64,000 nt of DNA, from positions 310,001 to 374,000 of the forward strand of contig CALJGI010000004.1 in NCBI GenBank assembly GCA_938074045.1, read 5' to 3'. The notes beneath the pieces were generated by a model that saw only the letters and a list, made by a program, of their open reading frames with translations, was not told the DNA's origin and did not search any database. The DNA is from an uncultured Halieaceae bacterium. Its GTDB lineage: Bacteria; Pseudomonadota; Gammaproteobacteria; Pseudomonadales; Halieaceae. Both the position numbers and the translations under genes were made by a program. This document shows, one piece after another, positions 11,149 to 24,910 of the stretch; position 1 is the stretch's first letter; every line of letters starts with the position of its first letter.

Positions 11149-11170
11149 ATTGTAGCAGTTCACCTACAAT
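11149..11170. promoter_or_regulatory. Inverted repeat in the yicC/rph divergent gap
   Basis: ATTGTAG (11149-11155) and CTACAAT (11164-11170) form perfect 7-base arms around an 8-base centre. The left arm contains TTGTAG, which with TATAGC (11174-11179, spacing 18) could form a weak rph promoter. An operator is possible; no known regulator site is recognised. Confidence 0.3.
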
Positions 11171-11217
11171 GGATATAGCATACGCGCCTCTGCAGACCTA
11201 CCTTACTGGACACTATC

Positions 11218-11934
11218 ATGACACGACCAAGTGGCCGCTCGGCCTCACAACTGCGCCCTGTAAAGATAACCAGGGGCTATGCCAGACATGCTGAAGGGTC
11301 TGCGTTGATAGCCTTTGGTGATACCCACGTTCTGTGTACGGCAACCGTGGAGGCCGGGGTGCCGCGCTTTATGCGCGGCGAAGGCCGTGGTTGGATAACG
11401 GCGGAGTACGGGATGTTGCCCCGTTCGACCCACAGCCGAATGGGGCGCGAGGCGTCCCGCGGCAAGCAAGGTGGGCGGACCCTGGAAATTCAGCGTTTGA
11501 TCGGACGATCGCTCCGTGCGGCGGTCAATCTGGAGCAGCTGGGTGAGTACACGATTACGCTGGATTGTGACGTATTGCAGGCTGATGGAGGTACGAGAAC
11601 AGCCGCTATCACGGGCTCGTGTGTGGCACTGTGTGACGCATTTGCGGCTATGAGAGTCAATGGACAATTGCAGTGCAGTCCCCTGCGTAGCATGGTAGCC
11701 GCCATATCGGTCGGCGTTGTTGCGGGTGAGGTGGTAAGCGACCTCGATTATCTAGAGGATTCCAGCGCTGAAACAGATATGAACGTGGTGATGGATGCCG
11801 AGGGTGGCTTGATAGAGGTACAAGGTACGGCCGAAGGCCAAACGTTTAGTCGATCACAGCTCGATGAGATGCTTGATAAAGCCGAGCAATCCATTGCCGA
11901 GCTGGTGGGGTTGCAGAAAACAGCTCTGGAATAG
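11218..11934 (+). CDS. rph: Ribonuclease PH
   Basis: Phosphate-dependent 3'-5' exoribonuclease that trims tRNA precursors. At 238 residues it is full length: the opening [17 protein letters not shown], the segment [46 protein letters not shown] and [18 protein letters not shown] are all conserved RNase PH blocks. It is divergent from yicC and convergent with crc; the 42-base gap to crc holds only a short palindrome (11936-11947) with no T-run. Confidence 0.97.
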   Translation: MTRPSGRSASQLRPVKITRGYARHAEGSALIAFGDTHVLCTATVEAGVPRFMRGEGRGWITAEYGMLPRSTHSRMGREASRGKQGGRTLEIQRLIGRSLRAAVNLEQLGEYTITLDCDVLQADGGTRTAAITGSCVALCDAFAAMRVNGQLQCSPLRSMVAAISVGVVAGEVVSDLDYLEDSSAETDMNVVMDAEGGLIEVQGTAEGQTFSRSQLDEMLDKAEQSIAELVGLQKTALE

Positions 11935-11976
11935 CCCGCTTAAGCGGTCGGCACATGCTGTAGGGCGGCGAAGCTC

Positions 11977-12741
11977 CTACAGTTCCAGGTCGTAGTCCAT
12001 GGTGAGCGGAGCATGGTCTGAAAAGACCTGCTTTTTGTATATGGCCCCGTACTCGATGGAGTATTTCAGGTCTACTGATACCCACTGGTAATCAACGCGC
12101 CAGCCTGGCCCGGACATTTCCCCATTGGGCCACCAGGTAAATTCATCGCTGTCGGTATTGATCTCTCTGAAGGCGTCTACATAACCGAGCTCTTTGACCT
12201 CATCGAGCCAGCGTCTATCCTCCGCGAGGAACCCGCTCATGCTGCTGCTCGTGCCCCTGTCTTCAACATCGACAGGGCTATGAGCAACGTTCCAGTTGCC
12301 ACAGATAATATAGTCTCTGCGCTTGTTGCGGATTTTGCTCAATTGGGACAAGAACAGCTCTGTAAACTGCGCTTTTCGCTTGAGACTGGCAGGGTTTCCG
12401 GCTTCACCGTGTGGAACCAGAACGGAGCATACGCTGAGTGATTCGAAGTCGGCCTGAATGTATCGGCCCTCCACGTCAAACTCAGCGGAGCCCAGCCCTG
12501 TCATGATGGCTTTGGGCAATTCCCTGCAATAGATGGCGACGCCATTACTCTTGCTGTCCACAGCGTCAAAGAAATAGGCGTTGTAGCCTGCAGGGAAGTA
12601 CACGTCTGCCTGGAGGTCGTACTCCTGGGCACCGAGATTCTGGATGCAGATAAAATCAGCATCTTGTCTCGAGACCCAGTCATAGAAGCCACGTTCAGCG
12701 GCATTTTGCAGCCCACTGGCGCAGAACGATATGATTCTCAT
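11977..12741 (-). CDS. crc: Catabolite repression control protein Crc (exonuclease III-like fold, no catalytic site)
   Basis: An exonuclease III-fold protein of 254 residues; ATG 12739-12741 gives the expected start MRIISF, and an upstream in-frame start would add 27 unconserved residues. Aligned by eye to exonuclease III the active site is lost: the Asn of FNxNGL is Cys (F6-C7-A8-S9-G10-L11), the metal Glu of LQE is Asn (CIQNLG) and the GDxN Asp is Asn (GNWN), while late DY and SDHAP remain. GWRVDYQ, ERGFYDW and FLAEDRRWLDEV match Pseudomonas Crc, and the crc/pyrE divergence beside rph is the Pseudomonas arrangement. Crc helps Hfq repress translation of catabolic mRNAs when preferred carbon is available. 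Confidence 0.88.
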   Translation of the reverse strand: MRIISFCASGLQNAAERGFYDWVSRQDADFICIQNLGAQEYDLQADVYFPAGYNAYFFDAVDSKSNGVAIYCRELPKAIMTGLGSAEFDVEGRYIQADFESLSVCSVLVPHGEAGNPASLKRKAQFTELFLSQLSKIRNKRRDYIICGNWNVAHSPVDVEDRGTSSSMSGFLAEDRRWLDEVKELGYVDAFREINTDSDEFTWWPNGEMSGPGWRVDYQWVSVDLKYSIEYGAIYKKQVFSDHAPLTMDYDLEL

Positions 12742-12887
12742 TATTAGTTCCCATCCTACAGAGCGTGTATCATAGCTGAGCCCGCAGTCGCGTTGTAGTT
12801 GAATTGCTACGATGCGATTCAATTTTCCCGCAAACAGTCTTGGTCAATGTCAGATCTGGGCAGATTTTGTTATCAGGAGAGCCACAC

Positions 12888-13535
12888 TTGCAGCTGTATC
12901 AACAGGAGTTTATCGAGTGCGCCATCGCCTTGAACGCGCTCCAGTTTGGAGAGTTCACGCTCAAGTCAGGGCGTATCAGCCCGTATTTTTTCAATGCGGG
13001 TGCGTTTGCCTCCGGTGCCGCGTTGGCGACGCTGGGCAGTAGCTACGCAGCTGCGATCGTGGCGGCGGACATAGAGTACGATGTGTTGCTGGGCCCCGCC
13101 TACAAAGGAATACCACTGGTTGCAGCGACCGCCGTTGCCCTCTATCGTGATCACGCCCTGGATGTAAACTACGCTTTTAACCGCAAAGAGGCGAAAACCC
13201 ATGGTGAGGGTGGATCGCTGGTAGGGGCGGAATTAGTGGGGAAAGTGCTGATCATCGACGATGTGATTACCGCTGGTACCGCAATCCGGGAAGTGATGGC
13301 ACTCCTGCATCAGCACGGGGCCAGCGGTGCCGGTGTCCTTATTGGCGTGGACCGCCAGGAGCGGGGGCAAGGCGAACTTTCGGCTGTGCAGGAAGTCGAA
13401 CAAGAGTATGGGGTCGCTGTCCGCAGTATCATCTGCCTGGATGATATCGTTGAGTATCTCGCAGAATCCAACACTGAAAGCTCCCGATTTCTGGGCGTGA
13501 TGTGCACTTATAGAGAACAATTTGGAGTTGACTAA
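12888..13535 (+). CDS. pyrE: Orotate phosphoribosyltransferase
   Basis: Joins orotate to PRPP in pyrimidine synthesis. The chosen start is TTG 12888, eight bases after an AGGAG site; it gives 215 residues beginning [10 protein letters not shown], the family length, whereas the ATG at 12804 would add 28 residues without homology. [26 protein letters not shown] and the PRPP loop [13 protein letters not shown] are present. It is divergent from crc, as in Pseudomonas. Confidence 0.93.
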   Translation: MQLYQQEFIECAIALNALQFGEFTLKSGRISPYFFNAGAFASGAALATLGSSYAAAIVAADIEYDVLLGPAYKGIPLVAATAVALYRDHALDVNYAFNRKEAKTHGEGGSLVGAELVGKVLIIDDVITAGTAIREVMALLHQHGASGAGVLIGVDRQERGQGELSAVQEVEQEYGVAVRSIICLDDIVEYLAESNTESSRFLGVMCTYREQFGVD

Positions 13536-13573
13536 AACTTGCACATAGCGGGTTTGGCTAATATATTTTTATT

Positions 13574-14257
13574 ATGACTGGTATCAGAATCTTAGTTTCC
13601 ATCGCGTTTCTTGCTTCTCTTCAGATCCCCGTAGTTCTGGCCCAGCAGGATGATGAGGGGGATAGCGGCGACTTTATGTATCGCTACACCAATGAGGACG
13701 GCGTGGTGGTGATCGAGTACCGAGTTCCGCCAGAGGCCGTCAAGTTTGGTTACGAAATTCTGTATCTTGATGGGACTGTCTATAAAAAGATTGGTCGAGC
13801 ACTCACGGCCGAGGAGATGGTGGACAGGAATTCTGAGGAGCGCAGAAAGCGCTTCCAGGAGGCTGAAGCGGAGCGGCTGCGGCGCTGGGATGAAAGCCTC
13901 CTTTTGCGCTATAGCAGTGTCGCTGATATTGAGGCTGCCCGGGAGCGGACCTTGAGCAATCTCAAGATAGCTGTGAGCATATTGCATAGCAATGTCCGCT
14001 CATTGAACCAGCAGGTTGAAAGCAATCAGAGCAAGGCCGCAGACATCGAACGCACCGGCGGCCACGTTCCCGAGGCGATTATCGCCAATATCGAGAGCTA
14101 TCGGTCTGAAATAGCTGAGGCGGAACAATCCATTGTGGACCGAAACCGGGAAATGGAAGCAGTCTCGGAGGAGTTTCAGCGCGATATCGAGCGTTTTGTT
14201 CATCTGCTGGATCTGGTCAAGCTGCGTCACCGGGCCTACCGTGACGAGGAAGCCTGA
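13574..14257 (+). CDS. Exported DUF4124-like protein with long coiled coil
   Basis: A 227-residue protein of unknown function. Residues 1-23 form a signal peptide ending VVLA-QQ. Residues about 30-70 (MYRYTNEDGVVVIEY) resemble the DUF4124 fold found in many exported proteobacterial proteins. From about residue 80 on it is highly charged and heptad-rich, with two probable coiled-coil stretches (RRKRFQEAEAERLRRW and the 115-220 region). It follows pyrE by 38 bases and ends immediately against the convergent slmA stop. No ribosome-binding site is evident, so the start is less certain. Confidence 0.75.
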   Translation: MTGIRILVSIAFLASLQIPVVLAQQDDEGDSGDFMYRYTNEDGVVVIEYRVPPEAVKFGYEILYLDGTVYKKIGRALTAEEMVDRNSEERRKRFQEAEAERLRRWDESLLLRYSSVADIEAARERTLSNLKIAVSILHSNVRSLNQQVESNQSKAADIERTGGHVPEAIIANIESYRSEIAEAEQSIVDRNREMEAVSEEFQRDIERFVHLLDLVKLRHRAYRDEEA

Positions 14258-14902
14258 TTACCGGTTGTGCGTGTTGGGAAACGTAGAGCTTTGCTCCGCA
14301 GCTTCCTGTGGCGCTCGGAAAAACCCATTCATGAGAACTTGCCACTGTTCTGGCCAGCCCTGTGTTGGAGACCGCTTGAATTCACTTCGCACATATTGAG
14401 CGATTCGTCCCTCAGCAACCGCAATCATAGCATTTGCAGCCAGGGCCACTGGTAACACCGGGCGCACGCCTTCTCTCATCTCTGCTTCCCGCAGCACCTG
14501 TTTGATTTGAGTCTCGACTCGATCGAAGAGCTGGACTACACGTGCGCGCAGCCTGGGCGTTTCACCGGCGAGCGCATCTCCGGTCAGCAAGCGTGTGATT
14601 CCTGGATTGCGCTCAGTAAACGTCAGCAAGAGTGTGAGAATATTTTCACAACGGTGTTCCACCCCTGAGTCATCCGCCAAGATCAGGTTGATTCTGGAGA
14701 ACAGTGTTTCTTCAACAAATTCGAGTAAGCCCTCAAATATTTTGGATTTGCTGGGGAAATGTCGATAAAGGGCGGCCTCAGAAACCCCGACCTGCTCGGC
14801 GAGACGTGCCGTGGTGATCCGTTGTCCTGGATTGGCCTCCAGCATTGAGGCCAGGGCTTCCAGGATTTGTTGCTTGCGGAAAGGTTTTTTGCTGGCCATC
14901 AA
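14258..14902 (-). CDS. slmA: Nucleoid occlusion factor SlmA (TetR family)
   Basis: DNA-binding antagonist of FtsZ that blocks division over the nucleoid. The 214-residue protein has the TetR helix-turn-helix at about 29-52 (ITTARLAEQVGVSEAALYRHF) split over the usual FRKQQILEAL start, and an all-helical C-terminal domain; two Met codons open the frame and either could start it. It ends the coaBC-algC-argB-slmA reverse-strand run, the same neighbourhood as in other gammaproteobacteria. Confidence 0.9.
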   Translation of the reverse strand: MMASKKPFRKQQILEALASMLEANPGQRITTARLAEQVGVSEAALYRHFPSKSKIFEGLLEFVEETLFSRINLILADDSGVEHRCENILTLLLTFTERNPGITRLLTGDALAGETPRLRARVVQLFDRVETQIKQVLREAEMREGVRPVLPVALAANAMIAVAEGRIAQYVRSEFKRSPTQGWPEQWQVLMNGFFRAPQEAAEQSSTFPNTHNR

Positions 14903-14986
14903 CCTGATACGGAAATGTGCGGCGAATTGTTAATCGTATCGACATGCGTCCTCCGCTGCAATGACTCACCGCCGCTTTGCGTCCAA

Positions 14987-18551
<3,565 letters not shown>

Positions 18552-18597
18552 GATAGCCGCTATAACGCGGCGCGAAAATACAAGCTCGGCGCCCCCG

Positions 18598-19794
18598 TTA
18601 GATTGTGTATCGCTCTGCGATCAGGGCGATGAGCTGGCGCGCCATATTCTTCTTGGAGGATCTGGCCAGCTCACACTCTCCGCCCGGCCAGTAGACCGTA
18701 CCTTCGTTGTCGTCAGCATTAAAACCCGTATCTGCAGACGTCACACTGTTGGCAACAATCATATCCAAATTTTTGCGTTTTAGTTTATCACGTGCATAGT
18801 GTTCAAGGTCAGATGTCTCAGCCGCGAAACCCACTGTGAACGGTTTGTCTGCCCGGCTTGCAACTGTGGCCAGGATATCCGGGTTTATCACGAGCGGGAT
18901 CACCATACTCTCCGACGATTTTTTAATTTTCTGACCAGCCTGCTCGGCCGGGCGATAGTCTGCGACTGCTGCGGTGGCAATAAAAATATCGCGGCCGGCA
19001 AGTTGCGCAAGAACCGCCTCCAGCATTTCTTCGGCACTGGTGACGTTAACCCTCGTTACTCCCGGAGGTGTTTGCAAGGCAATGGGACCAGCGATCACGG
19101 TTGTGGAGGCGCCCGCTTCGGCGGCTGCCTCTGCCAGAGCAAACCCCATCTTGCCCGAGCTATGGTTACTGATGAAGCGAACCGGGTCCAGTGCCTCTCG
19201 GGTTGGACCAGCGGTCAGGAGTACGCTCCTGCCGTCCAGTAATCCGGTTTCAAAGATTGCCTGGGCTCGCTCGATAATGGCGGGTGGCTCCTCCATCCGT
19301 CCCAGACCAATATCGCCACACGCCTGTTCTCCAGCTGCCGGTCCAACCAGCGTGATTTGGCGTTGTCGCAGTATTTCTACATTATTTACAGTTGCCGGAT
19401 CATGCCACATGCCCTGATTCATGGCCGGGGCCAGTAGTAAGGGAGCGGCGCTTGCCAGACAGACGGTAGTTAGTAGATCGTCTGCCCGACCATTAGCGAT
19501 TTTGGCGAGAAAATTGGCGGTTGCGGGTGCGACGAGAACCAGATCGGCCCACCGGGCCAGCTCTATGTGGCCCATGGCTGATTCCGCCCCGGCATCGAGC
19601 AGATCCATGTGTACCGGGTGGCCGGAAAGGGCCTGCATGGTCATGGGGGTTATGAATTCAGTTGCTGCGCGGCTCATCACTACCCGCACCTCTGCTCCAG
19701 CATCCTGCAGGCGTCGCACGAGATCAGCGGACTTGTAGGCCGCTATACCCCCAGTGACTCCCAGTAATACCTTTTTGTTGTGTAGCTGACCCAT
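18598..19794 (-). CDS. coaBC: Bifunctional phosphopantothenoylcysteine decarboxylase/synthetase CoaBC
   Basis: Coenzyme A enzyme: CoaB joins cysteine to 4'-phosphopantothenate, CoaC decarboxylates the product. Start ATG 19794 gives 398 residues beginning MGQLHNKKVLLGVTGGIAAYK; an upstream frame extension is unsupported. The CoaC half has the flavin segment GGIAAYKS, the catalytic APAMNQGMW and the CGDIGLGRM lid; the CoaB half has LLTAGPTREALDPVRFISNHSSGKMG. It diverges from radC across about 90 bases. Confidence 0.96.
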   Translation of the reverse strand: MGQLHNKKVLLGVTGGIAAYKSADLVRRLQDAGAEVRVVMSRAATEFITPMTMQALSGHPVHMDLLDAGAESAMGHIELARWADLVLVAPATANFLAKIANGRADDLLTTVCLASAAPLLLAPAMNQGMWHDPATVNNVEILRQRQITLVGPAAGEQACGDIGLGRMEEPPAIIERAQAIFETGLLDGRSVLLTAGPTREALDPVRFISNHSSGKMGFALAEAAAEAGASTTVIAGPIALQTPPGVTRVNVTSAEEMLEAVLAQLAGRDIFIATAAVADYRPAEQAGQKIKKSSESMVIPLVINPDILATVASRADKPFTVGFAAETSDLEHYARDKLKRKNLDMIVANSVTSADTGFNADDNEGTVYWPGGECELARSSKKNMARQLIALIAERYTI

Positions 19795-19885
19795 GAAAAA
19801 GCAAGGCCTCGCCTGAATAAAAGCGTTAAGATAGCACTCGGTCAAAGGATTTGACACAAGCACAAACTGGCTCAAGGAGAGAGCG

Positions 19886-20560
19886 ATGAGTATATGCAAT
19901 TGGCCCGGCCCGCTGCGGCCTCGGGAAAAGCTGCGCCAGCACGGCGCTCCCAGTCTGACTGATAATGAACTGTTGGCTATTTGTCTGCGAACCGGTTACC
20001 CCGGAGTAGACGCAGTGGGGCTGGCATCAGAATTACTGGACCACTTCGGTGGTTTGCGCGGAGTGCTCAATGCTGGACCAGCAGACCTCCTGCGCCGCAG
20101 GGGTATGGGTTTGGCCAAGGCGGCACAGTTTGAGGCTGTGTTGGAATTGGCCAGAAGACAGTTGCGAGAGCAGTTGCAGCGCGGAGACCCATTTAACCGC
20201 CCCGCTGTGACCAAACAATACCTGAGCATGAGGCTGGGAGGACGACGCCATGAGGTGTTCTGTTGTTTGTTCCTGAGCAGTCAACATCATTTACTTGCCG
20301 GTGAAGATCTCTTCACCGGAACCATAGACGGGGCTGCGGTATATCCCCGGGAGGTCGTGGTACGTGCGCTCCACCATAACGCGGCTGCGGTCATCTTTGC
20401 CCATAATCACCCGTCGGGGGTTGCCGAGCCCAGCCAGGCAGATCTCCGAATAACCCGAAAATTGACAGAGGCGCTGCAGACAGTTGATATCAGGGTTCTG
20501 GACCACATCATTGTAGGGGACGGAGAACCCTTGTCATTTGCGGAACAGGGCCTGTTGTAG
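19886..20560 (+). CDS. radC: RadC family JAB/MPN domain protein
   Basis: 224 residues: an N-terminal helix-hairpin-helix-like region ([22 protein letters not shown]) and a C-terminal JAB/MPN metalloprotease-like fold with the metal motif [14 protein letters not shown]. The family is annotated as DNA repair, but the original radC phenotype was later traced to another gene and the true role is unclear. It is divergent from coaBC and precedes rpmB, the conserved order. Confidence 0.93.
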   Translation: MSICNWPGPLRPREKLRQHGAPSLTDNELLAICLRTGYPGVDAVGLASELLDHFGGLRGVLNAGPADLLRRRGMGLAKAAQFEAVLELARRQLREQLQRGDPFNRPAVTKQYLSMRLGGRRHEVFCCLFLSSQHHLLAGEDLFTGTIDGAAVYPREVVVRALHHNAAAVIFAHNHPSGVAEPSQADLRITRKLTEALQTVDIRVLDHIIVGDGEPLSFAEQGLL

Positions 20561-20697
20561 CTGGCGGTTGTGAAGAGGTTTTGTTGCTATCGGTGGGTTG
20601 TTCTGGTATAAAGCTGCGCTCCGCGCCGCCCCGCCCGGAATTTCTCGGGGGCGGTCTGTATAACCACCTAGTATCCCCAAGTGGGAGAGATGGAATA

Positions 20698-20934
20698 ATG
20701 GCCAGAGTATGTCAGGTCACCGGCAAGCGCCCGATGACTGGAAACAATGTATCACACGCTAAGAACCGCACTCGTAGACGGTTTCTTCCCAATCTGCACA
20801 ATCACCGGTTCTGGATTGAGTCGGAGAAGCGTTTCGTCAATTTGCGGGTGTCTTCCAAGGGCATGCGTATAATTGACAAGAAAGGCATAGAGCAGGTGCT
20901 GAGCGATATTCGCTCCCGCGGCGAAGCCGTTTAA
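20698..20934 (+). CDS. rpmB: Ribosomal protein bL28
   Basis: 78 residues from ATG 20698, starting [21 protein letters not shown]; a longer reading frame upstream is not supported. This is the normal bL28 length with the basic [17 protein letters not shown] stretch. Only two of the four zinc-site cysteines expected in C+ paralogues are absent here, so it is the zinc-independent type. It is followed by rpmG after 24 bases. Confidence 0.97.
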   Translation: MARVCQVTGKRPMTGNNVSHAKNRTRRRFLPNLHNHRFWIESEKRFVNLRVSSKGMRIIDKKGIEQVLSDIRSRGEAV

Positions 20935-20958
20935 GCTATAGACCAGGAGTAACGAGCG

Positions 20959-21114
20959 ATGAGAGACAAAATCAAGATGGTATCGTCGGCCGGCACCGGT
21001 CACTACTACACGACTGACAAGAACAAGCGCACAACCCCGGATAAACTGGAAATGAAAAAGTACGACCCGGTGGTACGCAAGCATGTCATCTATAAGGAAA
21101 GCAAAATCAAGTAA
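20959..21114 (+). CDS. rpmG: Ribosomal protein bL33
   Basis: 51 residues beginning [19 protein letters not shown] and ending VIYKESKIK, the usual bL33 size. No CxxC pairs are present, so it is the zinc-free form. GGAGT stands about 10 bases before the ATG. It is the second gene of the rpmBG pair and is followed by an intrinsic terminator. Confidence 0.97.
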   Translation: MRDKIKMVSSAGTGHYYTTDKNKRTTPDKLEMKKYDPVVRKHVIYKESKIK

Positions 21115-21134
21115 TTGATTGCTTGTTGGAAAAT

Positions 21135-21158
21135 AACCCGGCTGCTGCCGGGTTTTTT
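21135..21158 (+). terminator. Intrinsic terminator after rpmG
   Basis: AACCCGGC (21135-21142) pairs with GCCGGGTT (21147-21154) around a TGCT loop and runs into six Ts. It stands 20 bases after the rpmG stop and separates rpmBG from mutM. Confidence 0.9.
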
Positions 21159-21204
21159 GTATGTGGGTTGGTAGACTTGTAGATCCTTTGAATGAGTGAC
21201 TTCA

Positions 21205-22020
21205 GTGCCTGAATTACCAGAAGTGGAAACAACCCGCCGCGGCATCGAGCCGCATTGTGCAGGGAAGCGAGTAACGCAGGTGGTGGTGCGCGACTCTCGT
21301 ATGCGCTGGCCGGTTACGCCGGGGCTCGAAAAATTAATTGGCAAGAATCGAATTACTTCAGTAGCACGACGAGCAAAGTATCTACTGCTTGGTATCGGAG
21401 AGGGGACGCTGATTGTTCACCTGGGTATGTCAGGCAGCCTGCGGATCGTTGATAAGACGGCGGCGCCGGGGAAGCACGACCACGTTGATATAGTGCTGGA
21501 GGGTGGCAAGGTGCTGCGCTACAACGATCCCCGGAGATTCGGATGCCTGTTATGGCATCAAGAGGACCCGATCAACCATCCGCTGCTATCAAGGTTGGGC
21601 CCAGAGCCCCTCGGAAATGAATTTGATGCAGATTACATGTATCGACAATCTCGGCGGCGCAAAGCGGCGGTCAAAGCCTTTCTTATGGATGGGCATATTG
21701 TGGTGGGTGTTGGCAATATATACGCCAATGAGGCTTTACACCGCGCAGGGGTGCATCCATCTCGACAGGCGGGCCGAATCTCTCGACGCCGTTATGACCG
21801 TTTGGTAGGCGAGGTCCGCGCCGTATTGATGAATGCCATTGCTGATGGTGGTACTACCCTGCGAGATTTTGTTGGCAGTGACGGTAAGCCCGGATATTTC
21901 CGGCAGCAGCTGGCCGTGTATGGTCGCGGTGGTGAGCCATGTCAGACATGCGCTACAACACTGAAGGAGATTCGGCTCGGGCAACGCAGCACCGTTTTTT
22001 GCCCCGAATGCCAGACCTGA
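21205..22020 (+). CDS. mutM: Formamidopyrimidine-DNA glycosylase MutM
   Basis: Removes 8-oxoguanine and formamidopyrimidines and nicks the abasic site. The start is the GTG at 21205, not the ATG three codons earlier: catalysis needs Pro as the mature N-terminus, and GTG gives (M)[13 protein letters not shown] with P2 and E3 in place. 271 residues, with the beta-hairpin [13 protein letters not shown] in RRFGCLLW, and a C-terminal zinc finger whose Cys pairs are CQTC and CPEC. It follows the rpmG terminator and faces coaD. Confidence 0.96.
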   Translation: MPELPEVETTRRGIEPHCAGKRVTQVVVRDSRMRWPVTPGLEKLIGKNRITSVARRAKYLLLGIGEGTLIVHLGMSGSLRIVDKTAAPGKHDHVDIVLEGGKVLRYNDPRRFGCLLWHQEDPINHPLLSRLGPEPLGNEFDADYMYRQSRRRKAAVKAFLMDGHIVVGVGNIYANEALHRAGVHPSRQAGRISRRRYDRLVGEVRAVLMNAIADGGTTLRDFVGSDGKPGYFRQQLAVYGRGGEPCQTCATTLKEIRLGQRSTVFCPECQT

Positions 22021-22047
22021 ACCCCTTGTGCGATTTTATACGGTGTA

Positions 22048-23167
<1,120 letters not shown>

Positions 23168-23255
23168 CTTGGGCCTTACGGTGCGGGAGGCAGAGGTGGT
23201 ACGATTGCGGCTTGTAATTCAATGATTCTAGTCTGCCTACTCTATCACGTCCCGC

Positions 23256-24248
23256 ATGAAATTATTCAGTAAGCCCGGCACTGCCCCCGCGCCATCCGAA
23301 CCGGAAGAAAAATCTGCGGACGGCATGTTCGTGCGGCTCAAACGAGGGTTGAGTCGGACCAGTGAAAGCTTTACCTCCGGCCTCGGAGACCTGGTGCTGG
23401 GGAGAAAAGAAATCGATGCAGATTTGCTTGAAGATTTGGAAACCCAGCTGATCATGGCCGATGTCGGTATCGAGACTACACGGAAGATCATCACAGAACT
23501 TACCCGCCGGGTTGCGCGCCGTGAGTTGGCAGATACAGGTGCACTTTTTGCTGCGCTGCGGGCAGAGCTGGCCGGCATGCTGGAGAGGGGAGCTGCTCCC
23601 CTGTTGATCGATCCAGGCAAGCGCCCCTATGTGATTCTGATGGTAGGTGTAAATGGCGTGGGGAAAACCACCACCATCGGCAAACTCGCGTGGCGCTATC
23701 GCAAAGAAGGTTACTCGGTGATGCTGGCCGCTGGAGATACCTTCCGGGCCGCAGCGGTCGAGCAGTTGCAAGCTTGGGGGGAGCGCAACGATGTCCCGGT
23801 TGTTGCCCAGCATGGTGGCGCAGATTCGGCCTCGGTGATCTTTGATGCCATGCAGGCAGCTACCGCACGCGGCGTGGATATCCTGATAGCTGACACCGCC
23901 GGACGCTTTCAGAACAAAACTAATCTTATGGATGAGCTGAAAAAGGTCGTGCGGGTGATGAACAAACTTGACTCGGGCGCCCCACATGAAGTCATGTTGG
24001 TCCTCGATGCGGGCACGGGACAGAACGCACTGAGCCAGGCGGCTCAATTCCGCGAAGCTGTGGGTGTCACGGGGATAACCCTGACCAAGCTGGATGGGAC
24101 GGCCCGTGGAGGCATAGTTTTCGCTATCGTTGATCAGCTGGAACTGCCTCTGAGGTTTATCGGAGTCGGCGAAAGCGCCGAAGATCTGCGGCCCTTCGTG
24201 GCCGAGGACTTCGCCAACGCCTTGTTTGGGGAAGAAATAGCACCGTGA
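23256..24248 (+). CDS. ftsY: Signal recognition particle receptor FtsY
   Basis: Membrane receptor that takes ribosome-nascent chains from Ffh. 330 residues with a short acidic N-terminal tail, then the N and G domains: GVNGVGKTTT (G1, near residues 130-139), DTAGR (G3) and TKLDGTARGG (G4). The tail is much shorter than in E. coli but as in many marine relatives. Its TGA stop overlaps the GTG start of ftsE, beginning the ftsYEX operon. Confidence 0.96.
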   Translation: MKLFSKPGTAPAPSEPEEKSADGMFVRLKRGLSRTSESFTSGLGDLVLGRKEIDADLLEDLETQLIMADVGIETTRKIITELTRRVARRELADTGALFAALRAELAGMLERGAAPLLIDPGKRPYVILMVGVNGVGKTTTIGKLAWRYRKEGYSVMLAAGDTFRAAAVEQLQAWGERNDVPVVAQHGGADSASVIFDAMQAATARGVDILIADTAGRFQNKTNLMDELKKVVRVMNKLDSGAPHEVMLVLDAGTGQNALSQAAQFREAVGVTGITLTKLDGTARGGIVFAIVDQLELPLRFIGVGESAEDLRPFVAEDFANALFGEEIAP

Positions 24249-24910
24249 TTCGCTTCGATCGCGTCAGCAAGCGTTATCCCGGGGGGTACGATGCGCTGCG
24301 TGAGGTTGGCTTCTCCATAGAATCCAACGAGCTTGTTTTTCTGACCGGTCATTCCGGAGCGGGTAAGAGCACCTTGCTTAAGCTTATTATGATGATGGAG
24401 CGGCCCAGCCGCGGGCAGGTGATTGTCAACAATCGCTCGCTGAAAGATATGTCGCGGCGCCGGATCCCGCAGCATCGCCGGGAAATCGGCGTGGTTTTTC
24501 AGAACCATCAGCTACTATTTGATCGTTCGGTCTTTGACAATGTGGCGCTGCCTCTCGCCATAGCCGGCTATCCATCCCGGGATATCGGGCGGAGGGTGCG
24601 CGCAGCCCTCGACAAAGTGGGGTTGCTATCGCGGGAAAAACACATGCCAATCACGCTTTCCGGTGGTGAGCAGCAGCGTGTAGGAATAGCGCGCGCCGTT
24701 GTTAACAAACCGCGAGTCCTGTTGGCTGACGAACCTACCGGGAACCTTGATCCAGCCCTGTCCGCGGAGATTATGCATTTGTTCGAGCAATTCAATCAGG
24801 TCGGCGTCACAGTCCTGATTGCCAGTCATGACCTCGCACTTATCTCTCAGCTCCACTATCGGATTATTACTCTGAGCGAGGGGCGGCTATTGGTAGGCGG
24901 TGTCGACTGA
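24245..24910 (+). CDS. ftsE: Cell division ATP-binding protein FtsE
   Basis: 221 residues from GTG 24245. ABC ATPase with Walker [10 protein letters not shown] (35-43), signature [14 protein letters not shown] and Walker [13 protein letters not shown]. With FtsX it forms the divisome complex that switches peptidoglycan hydrolases on at the septum. Its start overlaps the ftsY stop and its stop overlaps the ftsX start. Confidence 0.96.
   Translation: MIRFDRVSKRYPGGYDALREVGFSIESNELVFLTGHSGAGKSTLLKLIMMMERPSRGQVIVNNRSLKDMSRRRIPQHRREIGVVFQNHQLLFDRSVFDNVALPLAIAGYPSRDIGRRVRAALDKVGLLSREKHMPITLSGGEQQRVGIARAVVNKPRVLLADEPTGNLDPALSAEIMHLFEQFNQVGVTVLIASHDLALISQLHYRIITLSEGRLLVGGVD

Noticed and set aside
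11936..11947. CCGCTTAAGCGG palindrome between rph and crc as a bidirectional terminator
   Set aside because: No loop of useful size and no T-run on either strand.
12799..12822. TTGAAT/ATTCAA inverted repeat in the crc/pyrE gap
   Set aside because: Arms are only six bases and AT-rich; chance occurrence cannot be excluded, so it is not listed as an operator.
11977..12822. Exonuclease III (xthA) call
   Set aside because: Key metal residues are replaced and the best match and context are Crc; the upstream extension to 12822 overlaps the pyrE control region.
18552..18597. dut gene between coaBC and algC
   Set aside because: Only 46 bases lie there, so the gene present in Pseudomonas at this place is absent.
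23262..24047. 261-residue reverse-strand frame over ftsY
   Set aside because: Antisense to a conserved gene with no motif; similar shadows occur over rpoH, pilU and ahcY.
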